Of a stretch of DNA of 64,000 bases, positions 10,940 through 21,220 are shown in pieces. The stretch is taken from positions 1 through 64,000 of the forward strand of contig JACVRA010000310.1 in assembly GCA_019828545.1 (NCBI GenBank), read 5' to 3'. This DNA comes from Paracamarosporium sp. OC-R06-R3. Taxonomy: Eukaryota; Ascomycota; Dothideomycetes; Pleosporales; Didymosphaeriaceae. The notes beneath the pieces are model-generated. The model did no database searches, was not told the origin of the DNA, and was given only the letters and a program-made list of their open reading frames with translations. Every line of letters begins with the position of its first letter. Position 1 is the first letter of the stretch. Both the position numbers and the translations under genes were made by a program.

Positions 10940-13846
10940 GGTATGCTGGGGTGGACTTGGGACTTGGTGGAGCGTTCTTGGCGACGGGCAGGCCCTAAAC
11001 AACAGAAAAATCCGAGGTGCGCGGGTGCTTATGTAACACACGCGGCGCAGGACAGGAAGGCGCGCTCAGCTCAAAGGAAGGCGCGTCCGAAAGGGCTGCA
11101 AAGCGGAGAAAGAGTTCAAGAAGGCGAGGACGGGGCAGGGCCGAGTGAAGTATGAATGCGCGGGGGAGGAAAACCTGGGCAACATCTGGGCGCCAATTTG
11201 TCCCGGAAAGCACCCAAGAAATAGCCCATCCAGCGCTCAGCCCCCGTCACCCATGGCCAGTCGCACGGGGCCAGCCAGAACACGCGCCAGGCCACGTTAG
11301 GCCGCGCTTGCACTCTTTACGCACCGCCAAGCCTTGGCGCGCGCGAGGCGTGAATGGCGTCGACCGCCCATGCCGGCTTCTCCCAGTCGCACGCCTGCGC
11401 TCACGCAAGCCTCAGCTACCCCGCCGTCGCTTCGCCGTGCACAGCTTCCGTTCGAGCGCCGTTTGCCCGTTTGCTGCGCTGCGGGCAGAGCCTGTCTGCG
11501 CCGTGGCACCCGGACCGCCTGTCTCGGCGGCCGTGCATTCCGCATCAGCATGAGACCCAGCCGAAACTCCCGCCTCGAGCCAAGTCCGACAATCGCCCAA
11601 GAAGTCGCCCGCCCACTTGGCTTCAGCGGAAACGCTCGTCATTGTCTCTTCGCCCAGAGCTTCCGCGCTGTCCCTCGTGCCAACACGCTCTGCTCTGTCC
11701 TGCCCACACGTCCCGCTCTGCTCGCGTCGACCCTTCGAAAGCCCGCGCAGCCAGCTCGTCGCGAGGCCACGTCCTTCGCGAGGCGGCGACGGCTCTTCTC
11801 TTGCCGTAGCCTCGGCCAAGCACGTGTCATCCACCGCAGTGCCAGCTCTGCGTTCGCACCCTGTCTCCATACACCTGTATGCTTTTGTCATTGAACCTTA
11901 GCGTCCGATTGAACGAGTCTCAGTCATGGCTGCATACGACCCAGCGCAGCCTGAAGTGCGCGTCCGCAAATCAGCTCAATAACCTGAAGCAACTTTAGAA
12001 ACAGTTAGTCAGGCGGAGCACTCAAGGACAAAAAAACGACACAGCATCTCGCGCTCTGTGAATCTGACTGGCCTAGTTCTCACACTCTGCAGGCGCACCG
12101 CAACTGCCGACGGTGACAGATTCAGTAATTATAGTGCCTCAACATGCTGCATAACCAAAGCCATACCCAAATTCATTACATATGCTTTTCGTAGCGTTCC
12201 GAGCCTGCTGCGGAGGTGTTTTCCACGTTGGAGCTCGCTGTGCCAATCATGCACGCGCATGCATCGCAACTGCACGAATCGCGCGCGGCTCCAGGGTGGA
12301 TATACCTCCGTGGCTGCCATGTTTCAATCCGACTGCAAAGACTATTGAAACTCGTTTAGGTTTGCTTGGAAGTTTTCGAATCGCTGCAGCCGAACAGCGT
12401 TTCTTACCGTGTCAAGTAATCTTTCCTACCATCACCGGCGCAATCCCAGGTCGCGCGAAATTGCTTTCATCGAGCATACAGTGCAGACTGCCCTACTGAC
12501 CTCCATACATCTTGGCTCCCTATTGATGGGAAGAGCGGGACGAGCCCCGTGCCTTGGCACCAAGAACAGCCCAAGAACATGATAGTGCTTGGCCGGAGGC
12601 TGTGCAGCCAAGTCAGCATTCCGTAAAAGTAGGTCTACAATCACACCATTTGAGGCATATTGTAAGCAGCTAGTCCATACGTCGCAGATCACTTGCACCT
12701 GCCGTTTCAACACAGACTGAGATCAGGGAAATGAACCGTAGACGAGGTGTGCTACTAGAATCTGCTTGACTGCGCGACACTCGACACTCTAACTTAAAAG
12801 TTGTTCAAGTATGCATCCTCATATTGCGCACACAACTGCCTATATGAATAGGCTCGCACCCAAATTACACCCAAGAAGTGCGCACCTCACTCCTCCATCT
12901 CATCTCATCTCACCCGACAACACACAGTCCACGCGTCAAATCAAATCAGCCACTGGTACACCATGCACCCCTTCCATCATCCACCCGCGCCACCCGTAAT
13001 GTGGCGCACAGTGAAGTCATAACAAGCACCACCTGCATTCTTCCCAGCAAACCAACGTCCAGCACCCAGTTCACGCGCGGCACATCAGCCACCTCCGACC
13101 TGCCAGATGACATAACGGAATGCTTAGTGCAGGACCAAGATGTGGATTCCACGTGTTGGGCGCCGAGACGGATGGATGGGTGCGGTGCCGAGAGTTCTTG
13201 GAGGTGGGCTGGGCTGGGGGATGGATGGAGCGGAGTGGGTGCCAAGGTGAGTGATTTTAGAAATGGATGGGTGTGGGAGGGAGAGAAAGGAGCAGGCGGA
13301 AGTACTCATTAGCTATTTGAGTTTTGGGAGAAGAGGAGTTGGAAGTAAGGTAGACTGCTGTCCGACCTCGTCACTTTTTCGTATGTTTTCGTGTTGTGGA
13401 TGGTACGTGGTGCTATGCACTTCATGTGGAATCGCGCCTGTTCTCTATTTGAAAGACGTGCCTGGATATTAAATCTGGCCATCAGATTGTAGCTATATCG
13501 CAGCCCATGTAACAATACGTCATAGGTGCATTCTTTTCCAGTTTGCGTTCCAACCCCCCTTTCCAACCCTCGAGGTTTTAATCTTCCTGGGAACGTCGTG
13601 ATTGGAACAGACCCACCATGAGCATAATTTCTGTAGACTTTCCTTACAAATAGTTATTCTTTATTCAAGGCCCCATGTCCCTGGTATCTGAATCTATGAG
13701 TTTTGTGATGATATCGTTCTTCTCGATATATACTCGAACAGTTTCTGGCTACAAGCTTGCATGTTCTGGCGGGTAACACGGATCCAAAAGCTCGCAATAC
13801 TCAGACGTCTGCTCCCAGCCACGATGCACGCTGCCACCACGCACAT
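10940..13846. other. Long pacC upstream region, GC-rich then plain intergenic
   Basis: From about 11050 to 11900 the DNA is GC-rich and shows long open frames on both strands at once, as expected from composition rather than coding. This is probably the pacC promoter or 5' leader. From 11900 to 13846 the DNA is of ordinary composition with no recognised gene. It also covers the 3' flank of the nucleoside hydrolase. Confidence 0.5.
11286..11820. promoter_or_regulatory. Cluster of PacC-type GCCARG sites upstream of pacC
   Basis: GCCARG words occur at 11286-11291 (GCCAGG), 11326-11331 (GCCAAG), 11333-11338 (reverse), 11579-11584, 11616-11621 (reverse) and 11815-11820. The pair at 11326-11338 forms a perfect palindrome, GCCAAGCCTTGGC, about 390 bp upstream of the pacC ATG. 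About one GCCARG word per kb is expected by chance in balanced DNA, somewhat more here. Known PacC sites are GCCARG; binding here is inferred. Confidence 0.5.
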
Positions 13847-15304
13847 TTACACCACGCCCAACTTGACCAACTCCTCACGACTGATCGCTGGCATCGGACT
13901 AGCCTCCTCGGCCTTCTTCAAACAATTCTCTATGCTCCCCCAGAACTTGACCAGATCAACGCCCCTTGGTATCCTGCAGCCTCCCTCGCCGGGAGGCAGC
14001 TTGACAACCTTAGTCCGACCCAATTCTCCGACCTCTTCCGGTACGTCGGAGTGAATGCCCTCAGTCACGATGTCCACCTGGAACCGCTCGCCATCATTGT
14101 CATCGAAGATTCCGGGATAGATGGCAGCGGATACTGCGAGTGGATCGTGCAATGGTGGGCCTTCGGTGATAGAGAACACCTCGGCGTATGTGCTGGCGAA
14201 GAATACCATGATTTGCTTGAACAAAGCCCGTACACGGGAAGGTGTGCGTGAGGTGTCTGCTGCTGAGGGGTCCAATGGCGCATCGGTGCTGTAGAGGAGT
14301 TTGTGCTGGACGGTTTTGGTACCTAGGACCTGGTGAGTTAGATCGAGTGGAATCAGGGTGGTCTTGGATCTGAGAACTGGGTGCGAGAAGATGATATGGC
14401 ATGCTTCAGGGTCGACCTGGCACGATCAGTATTCGGTTACGTTGGTACCAATACGGCTTCCTTACGTATATCTACGTCCTGTTAGTAGTGCCTTTCAATC
14501 GATATAAGCTTGGGTGCACACATTGAACTCAGCATACGCTAGTTCCAAATTAGTCGGTTGAGCAATATTGTCTCAGCAACACTCACGGGTGCTATTCCCG
14601 AAGCGAATCCCTTCATGCTTCACCTTTCCCATAGGAGCATCCGTAAATCCCCCACCAACGGCACCGCCCATGATGCTAAGTCCCTTCAAATGACCAGCCA
14701 AATCGTCGTACTTTTGGAACAAGAGGCCAATGTTTGTCAGGGTGCCAGTGGACACAAGCCATGCCGTGTTCGGTGGTGTAGCTATGAGAGCCTTGTACAT
14801 GGCCTCTAAAACGTCCACGTCTGTAGCTGCTGGCTCAACGGGCTGCGGAAGAAGGGTAACCCCATCCAAGCCAGACTCGCCTGCCTGCGTCAGTCCATCA
14901 TCGTCATTCACTTCTACATCCCATTTTTACCATGGATATTGACGGCGGGCACGGCATTTCGAATGATGGGCTTCGATGCGCCAGGGTAGACCTTGATCTC
15001 GCGCTTTCCTATCGCTTCCAGTAGGGCCCGGGCATTTAGTGTCGTATGGTCGAGCGATGCGTTGCCGTGCACAGTGCTCACTCCGAGGAGCTCAACTCGT
15101 GGATCGTGGCAGGCGAGTAGAAGGGCGTACGCGTCCTACAAAACATTTCAGTAAGTGATCGGTCTGCTATGCTACACAGCGTGGGGTTTGTACATCGTGT
15201 CCTGGGTCCTGCGATAATTAGTACTGCAGATGCAGTATTCGAAGAGGATGTTCACACACACAGTCTAGCCAAAGCGGTATTCTCTGAGGTTCTGCTGCAG
15301 CCAT
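13847..15304 (-). CDS. Inosine-uridine-type nucleoside hydrolase, 7 exons with microexons
   Basis: Model: 15304-15260, 15208-15194, 15135-14931, 14880-14587, 14538-14522, 14471-14466, 14416-13847; 383 aa, normal for fungal IUNH proteins. The calcium-binding signature DCDPGHDDA is built from three exons: exon 1 ends WLDC, exon 2 is 15 nt (DPGHD), and exon 3 starts DAYALLL. Further on, the conserved TPYAEFNIYVDPEA stretch needs exon 5 (17 nt) and a 6-nt exon 6 coding for IY. All introns are 48-58 nt with GT..AG ends. The enzyme hydrolyses the N-glycosidic bond of ribonucleosides for purine/pyrimidine salvage and is probably cytosolic. The C-terminal half keeps IMGGAVGG and HDPLAV. The model rests on family conservation and has not been tested with transcripts. 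Confidence 0.88.
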
Positions 15305-15882
15305 TTCTACACAGCCGAGTTGATTAACGAAAAAGAGTAAGCATGAACGACTCAGATGCCTCAATATCTGGCAAACGCAGGGTCCAGGCGGGATGTCTCG
15401 CGGGGCACGCACACCCGGAGACGCTAAGCCGCATCCGGCGGACCCCACGCCCTGTCACCGATCTTGACCTGCATGTGTCCCAGAGCCTTGCCTTTTCGAA
15501 GCCACTTATTGGCCTTGTCACCTGCTGAAATAGCAACTCTGTACAACAAAGACGACATGAATAGGTGACATTGCGCGAGCGGCTGGCCTATTGTGGTTTG
15601 GCCCCAATCCAAGCCACCACGAAGAGGATCGAATCGGCGTCCGAGCACTGCTTTCGTAGTCAGCTTCACGTGGGCGCCAGCGACGCTCCTTCGGCCTTTG
15701 CACACCTTTCTTCCTCGATCGCCCATCTCGCTACCAGGAGAACGTTGCTTGACCCGTTGGTGTTTGAGGTGTACTTTGAATAGTGCACGGCTGTTGTACC
15801 TCGTACGTGGGTCGGTAATCCTGGATGGAGAAGAGATAGACTCGATCCGATAAATTAAACGCAGCACGCGAGCTCCGAGGCC
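15305..15882. other. Divergent promoter, nucleoside hydrolase / ferric reductase
   Basis: The two flanking genes start at 15304 (minus) and 15883 (plus), so this 578-bp stretch carries both promoters. A minus-strand frame across 15424-15867 has no family character and was not called. Confidence 0.6.
15845..15853 (+). promoter_or_regulatory. SreA-like GATA element before the ferric reductase
   Basis: ATCCGATAA matches eight of nine positions of the iron-responsive GATA repressor consensus ATCWGATAA. It lies 29 bp upstream of the ferric reductase ATG. The position is close to the start codon, so function is uncertain. Confidence 0.3.
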
Positions 15883-17741
15883 ATGGGTTTCGGCTACGAC
15901 TTCGTCACGCTAGACGACGAGGGAAAACATGCACGGCGAGTTTTGCTTGACTGGTACCCTCTCGTCGCGCAATGGTCCGTCCTGGTCGTGTTTGCCGCCT
16001 TTCAGCTCGGCTTCTTACTTTCCTGGCTCGCAAACAAGGGATTAGAGTATGAGCGGCCGCGATCGCCATCATTCAACAAAAGACTGGAAGGTCAATGGAC
16101 GTGGTTGAGAAAATCAAGACAGGGTTGGGATCGCATCGTATGGTGGGTGAAGAAGGATGTCATTAGCGGTTGGGGTACGAGGGCTGAGTGGATCGGGGGT
16201 GGACTGTGGACATTTTGGCTACTCTATCTATCCGTCGTTCAGACTGGCAACGGTAAGCATCTACCTCACTCTTCACGGGCATTACAAAATATTGATAATG
16301 GATAGACTACCTCCACCTCACCAAACGTTTAGGTGCTATTGGCGCATCCCAGTTGCCTCTCCACTATCTCCTTGCAATGCGCTCACCCTACTCCCCACTT
16401 CAACTCCTCACACGCCTCTCCCACGAGCAATTGAAGTCCTCGCATCAAATATTAGGCCGCATCGTCTTTCTTCTGTTTTCCCTGCACGCTGCTCTCTACC
16501 TCAATTTCTTTATCCGCAGCAATTTGCTCGCCAAACGCATTCAAGAAAAGGATGTAATCTTCGGCATTATCAGCATCGCTCTGTTTTCCGCAATAGGCAC
16601 GACCGCCCTATCTCAACTACGGCGGTGGAACTACCGCGTATTCTACATTAGCCACGTCACAATCGCAAACGTGCTTGTTGTGCCATTGTATCTGCACGTG
16701 CACCACATCCGCCCCTATGTCTGGGAAGTCGTCATCGTCAACGCTCTCCACCTTCTATTCCGCTTTACCGCACTCAAAACCTACACTGGGACCATCACCC
16801 TTCTCCCCGGAACAAACCTCATCCAGATCCGCATCCCTCTCACGACGCTCTCATCAACACTGTCTTGGCGTCCTGGTCAGCACATTTACCTCTCCCTACC
16901 CACTGGAAAAGAATACTCAGCATCGCTATCCGACCAATTCAACCTGCGCAACAAGACTAACCCTTTCACCGTCGCCTCGATCCCAGTCAAGGACAAGGAG
17001 CTTCTTCTGGTTGCCAAAAGTCTCACTGGAAACACGAAGAAGATGTCCGAGCTAGCAAAGTCTCTAGCAAAAGAAGGCGGCGAAGCACCGAGCATCCCAA
17101 TTGCACTTGAAGGACCCTACGGCGCTTCCGCCCACCTGCCAGACTTCTCTTCCTATGATAAAATCTTACTGGTCGCCGGCGGGGTGGGCGCAACTTTCAT
17201 ACTACCTATTTACAGAAGTATCGTGGAGTTCCACGATCCCAACCATGCAGGATCGCCACAGGTGCGGTTCATCTGGGCGGTACAAAGACTAGCCGAAACG
17301 CAGTGGGCGTTCCCATCCTCATCTACCTCCAAAACTGCTGCATCCGAGGACAGCGACGATGAAGCAGACTCAGAAGCCGAACAAGACGAAGCCACAAACG
17401 GTCACACCCCCGCAAGGCCCGCAGGCATCGAAGTCTTCGTCACGCGCGGCGCTACATCTACGCTCCCGCTCGGCGAGAACGGCGAGGAAATCGAGCTTGC
17501 TGAAGACGACCAACTGTTGTCTATGGAAGAGGAAATGAAGAAGCCGCGCAAAGGTATGGTTTTGAAAACCGGCAGGCCGAAAATTACAGCGATTGTGGAT
17601 GAGGTGTTTAGTAAGGGGACTAGGGTTGCGGTTGTGACATGTGGGCCAAAGAGACTGACGAAGAAGTTGAGTGAGAGTGTGGAGCAGTGGGTTAGGCAGG
17701 GGGTTGAGGTGTATTGGCATGAGGAGACTTTTGGGTGGTAG
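15883..17741 (+). CDS. Ferric/cupric reductase transmembrane component (FRE family)
   Basis: Two exons (15883-16252 and 16306-17741) give 601 aa; the intron at 16253-16305 has a GTAAGC donor. The N-terminal half holds several membrane helices. Two bis-heme pairs with the canonical HX13H spacing are visible: H170/H184 and H240/H254. After the membrane part come an FAD-binding segment (RPGQHIYLSLP and NPFTVAS, near 341) and an NAD(P)H-binding GGVGATFILPIY near 414. A long acidic insert follows (SEDSDDEADSEAEQDE), then the closing CGP segment (TCGPKRL). The enzyme should pass electrons from NADPH across the membrane to reduce Fe(III) or Cu(II) before uptake. It is divergent from the nucleoside hydrolase; an SreA-like element sits at its start. 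Confidence 0.93.
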
Positions 17742-18174
17742 ATGGATTGAGTTCTAAGTTGCTATCTGTGGAATGTGTAAGATTTTTTTAGACCTGGCAG
17801 GACATGTTCGTGCGCTTTGGGTTTTCGGCTTGCTCGGTTCACAGTTCACGTAGGACGAGCTGTGGGTGTTTTAGACTACAATGAGCCATGATCATGAGTG
17901 GTTGCAATTCACGTGAAATAGATATAATCAAGAGCAGTGCAAGTGTTTGCGCGATCCATCCATGTATTTTTTGTTATCAACGACATAACGCCGCGATCTA
18001 AATCCATACATCGTAAACATCCTACCCATAACTCATTGTCCCACAAATGTCCCGCCAAATCCCATCCGTCCTGCCGTACTCCGAGCCATGCTAGCTGTAG
18101 CGCAAACCGAACCGATGCAGAGTTGTCGAAGACGTCGTCATGCGAGGAGTGTCGAGCCAAGAGCAAGGAGACGT
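17742..18174. other. Convergent 3' flanks of ferric reductase and RPS12
   Basis: The two genes converge here. No additional gene, RNA or repeat was recognised. Confidence 0.55.
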
Positions 18175-18746
18175 CTACTGCTCGGTCTGGAAGTAGTTGA
18201 GGAGGATGCTGCGCTCCTGGGACTCCTCACCCCAGTCACGGACGACAACGCAAGAGCAGTTGACGACCTTGCGGGGGTTGCCTTCGCGGTCGATCTGGCC
18301 TGTGGCATGCATTAGCGATTATCCCAGTCACATCCTAGTCATCATTTTCACATACAGAGACCAGCCCACTCGCCGAGCTGCTTGCCATCGGGGACCTTGA
18401 TGAGCGGGATCTTGTGCTCAGAGCAGAGCGCAACGACGAGCTTCTTGTACGCCTCCTCCTCGCAGGCCTCGTTCAGGACGCACATGTGCGCCTGGCGACG
18501 GTCGAGCGCCTTGGATGCCTCGCGGAGACCGCGGGCAAGACCATCGTGGATGAGCGCGAGCTTGAGAACGCCCTTGAGAGCCTCAAGGACGGACATCTGG
18601 CCCTTTCCGGCAGAGGCATCGGCGGAAACCTCGACCTCCTCGGCGGCAACGACGGACTGGTTGTCTTCTCCGTCCGACTGTGCGATGCGTTAGTGGGCGT
18701 TTCCGCGACGGCGATGCGTCAATCGTTGGGAGAATAGGCGTACCAT
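18175..18746 (-). CDS. RPS12: 40S ribosomal protein S12 (eS12)
   Basis: Three exons (18746-18744, 18677-18356, 18299-18175) give 149 aa, the normal length. The first coding exon is only the ATG, followed at once by a GTACGC donor; the second exon begins [10 protein letters not shown]. The core motifs [58 protein letters not shown] and [11 protein letters not shown] are those of eS12, an L7Ae-fold protein at the beak of the small subunit. Intron 2 (18300-18355) splits the GLC codon. A CACGTG element lies upstream. Identification is secure. Confidence 0.96.
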
Positions 18747-19830
18747 GATGATGGCTGAATCTGTCGGCTTTCCTCGAAGATGATTCGGGTGTGTGATGGA
18801 GTAGAAGTTGAAAAGTTCGGTGCAAATTTCCAAAGTTACATGTGCGCGGAGATTGCCGCTTTAGCGAAGAGGGGCATAGAGGCTTGGCGCTGCTGTCACG
18901 TCACGTGGGTTATTTTGGCACAGGCAAGCGCAACAGCCCAACGTCTTCCATCATCGCTCCCTTCTTCGCTTCCTCTTAATTAATGTATGTGCGCGTATGT
19001 TTCGCGACAGATCGACAATGTATGGCACACCTAGAAACCTTGCTGAAAGGGCAACTTCTTGGTAATGCTTGTGGTCGTCATCAGCTAGCGGCAGGTCAAC
19101 ATTATATCAACTACGAGAAGATGATCCCAAAGCTTTTTCGCTCACTGTACTCGAGTCTCATAGTAGTCATCAATAATAATACCAAAGAAATGGATTTGAT
19201 GTTTCGCTTAGCGCAGCTTCGTACATCACATCCGACGCGCAGGGAAATACCTCGGAACGCGAACATTCGCCCAAGATACTTGTCTTAGTTCTCCACGACA
19301 GAATCTTTCATCTCGTTTTCTATCCATTAAAACCGCCCCCTCGTCCCCTGTTAATAGCCGGCGACAACGTTTTCGCCGAACGCATTGCCGCTTCGGTACG
19401 CGACGCGTGTCTTTTCTCCACCCCGGCCAAACGTTATCACCCCTACAACCTTTTGATCGACATCGCGGTCAGAATTACGGAAGCATCACTGCAGGTACCC
19501 GATTCGCATGATACAAGTCTCCCAAGCAAGCTTTCGCACAAGGAACGCCCCGGTACTGATCATCAGGTTATGCATTTCCCAAGGCTTCAGGAACCACGTA
19601 AATGCCCTAACAGTCAGTCAGCATATCGCTCGCAGTTCTTCGTCATCACAATATAAGCTTTGCTATCGTGTGTATGGATGCGTGCATATCGCGGCGTACA
19701 AGAGATTCTGGACGCGCAAGCTCCGCCTATAAAAATTGATTCGAACTAACACTCAACAAACTATGTACACGAACAGAACTTGCCGATCCACTGGAATGAC
19801 TCTTCTGGATCTACAGACAAGAATGTCCAA
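18747..19830. other. Intergenic, RPS12 promoter and 3' flank of secreted protein
   Basis: Just over 1 kb with only short non-coding frames. It covers the RPS12 promoter and the downstream side of the minus-strand gene ending at 19831. Confidence 0.5.
18902..18907. promoter_or_regulatory. CACGTG element upstream of RPS12
   Basis: CACGTG, inside TCACGTCACGTGGG, lies about 155 bp upstream of the RPS12 ATG. CACGTG is the Cbf1/bHLH core, and Cbf1-type factors are linked to ribosomal protein genes in several ascomycetes. Function here is inferred. Confidence 0.35.
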
Positions 19831-20484
19831 CTACGGTCCGGTTGGGTTGGAAGGTGGGATGTTCCTCAGAATAACTGGTACCTGTCCAAGGCTGGTGTCA
19901 TTCCAGTACAGAGCATGGATACGCTCGCTGACCTGCAGAGCAAACCACGGGCTCTCTAATTGTCCATTTTGAACCAACATAGCGGTGGACCCATAGAAGA
20001 GAAAACCGGTGGTGATAACATCCGAGTCGGTAGTATCGTTAGTGAGTAATTTGACACGTTTGTCGGAAGCTGAGGCCGAAGGAACAGCGAAGGTCACATC
20101 GGACCACGATACTGTATAATTAGTGAGCGTGGTGTTAGCACTGCCGATCCAAGACTGCGAAGTGCCAGTGCCGCTGGGTGAGACTAGTGAAGAAGTCAGC
20201 ATCTGCATAAAGATATGGGGAATGAGCTCTACTTACATGTTACGACGGCAGGATCCGAACTGTTCGAAGATGCGGGCTCGCCTAAGTACGCATATCCTGT
20301 GAACTATGAGCAGTGTTGGCTTACATGGAAGAACAAGCTTACCATCAGCATAGAACAACGGAAAACCTCCAAATCCCTTCCCATATCCATATAGACCGAA
20401 CTCATCAGGCGTTGCGCGCTTGAACTTTGCGCCCTGAACAAGAAAAGGTAGCGTGCATAGTAGAGAAAGTTTGGTGAAGGCCAT
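19831..20484 (-). CDS. Small secreted glycoprotein of unknown function
   Basis: Three exons (20484-20343, 20296-20237, 20183-19831) give 184 aa; introns are 46 and 53 nt. A signal peptide covers about residues 1-18 (TKLSLLCTLPFLVQGA). The mature protein has no cysteine, many Ser, Thr and Asn, and several N-x-S/T sites. Its segments include GLYGYGKGFGGFPLFYADGYAYLG (in two exons) and LVQNGQLESPWFAL, suggesting a compact beta-rich extracellular domain. I do not recognise the family. It is divergent from the laccase (start 21221), so the two may share control. Lack of cysteines makes a classical small cysteine-rich effector unlikely. The first junction (20343/20296) is well supported; the second is plausible. 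Confidence 0.75.
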
Positions 20485-21220
20485 GACGGTGAAAAGAGTG
20501 AGCGAGTGAATGGTGTTGCTGTCAACGAAAAACTAGAACGACGGACTTTTATGTAAAGGGTAGAACGAAGCTACAAGCCGTTTTCCCCTACTGCGCAACA
20601 GTCTTCAGGCAGGTATACCCCCGCCCGAGACGCAAGCTGTTCGTCAGCTCCAGACGACTTCCTTCATTGCTGTCGCCAATAGGGAACATTTCTACCGGAA
20701 GAGACTGGTGTTCACCCATGTTCTAGTCACCCCTGTTTGCATAAAGTGGCGTAATGCTCTACCTGACAAGTCAAAAAGGCCCGATGTGCGCAGCCACAGT
20801 CGCAATCGTTTCACATTAGCATACCCCTGCACGTCATGGTGGTGAGCCCCACCTCAACCATTTCTAGCAAAGTGTGTGTACGCATCCGGCAATGCATAAA
20901 CCTACCTAGTCAGGCCGATATGCGCTGAAGCTTGCGTGGGCATTACGGCGAACCCATGCTCTCCAAAGGTTTCGAAACAATATCGCGCCGCGCGGCATCC
21001 CCTCCACGTACGCTAATGCGCAGCCAAACTGTGGGAGAACTGAATGGAGACTCATGTGTACGAAAATAGCGGATAGGGGAATCTGAGGATGGGGCTGATC
21101 GGGCTGGAGAGGATTGCGAAGGGAGCATAAGAGTCCAAGGCATTCTCCTCCTTGTCATCCATTCCACAGTGCATCCCAACGCTCACTGCAATCACAATCA
21201 CTACTCGCTCATTAGTCACT
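20485..21220. other. Divergent promoter, secreted protein / laccase
   Basis: The flanking genes start at 20484 (minus) and 21221 (plus). No further gene was seen. Confidence 0.6.

Noticed and set aside
11151..11901. Overlapping frames up to 186 codons on both strands upstream of pacC
   Set aside because: Same composition effect; no domain, no ATG-to-splice model and located in the pacC promoter/leader.
15424..15867. 147-codon minus-strand frame between nucleoside hydrolase and ferric reductase
   Set aside because: No family character and it fills the divergent promoter; first codon context is weak.
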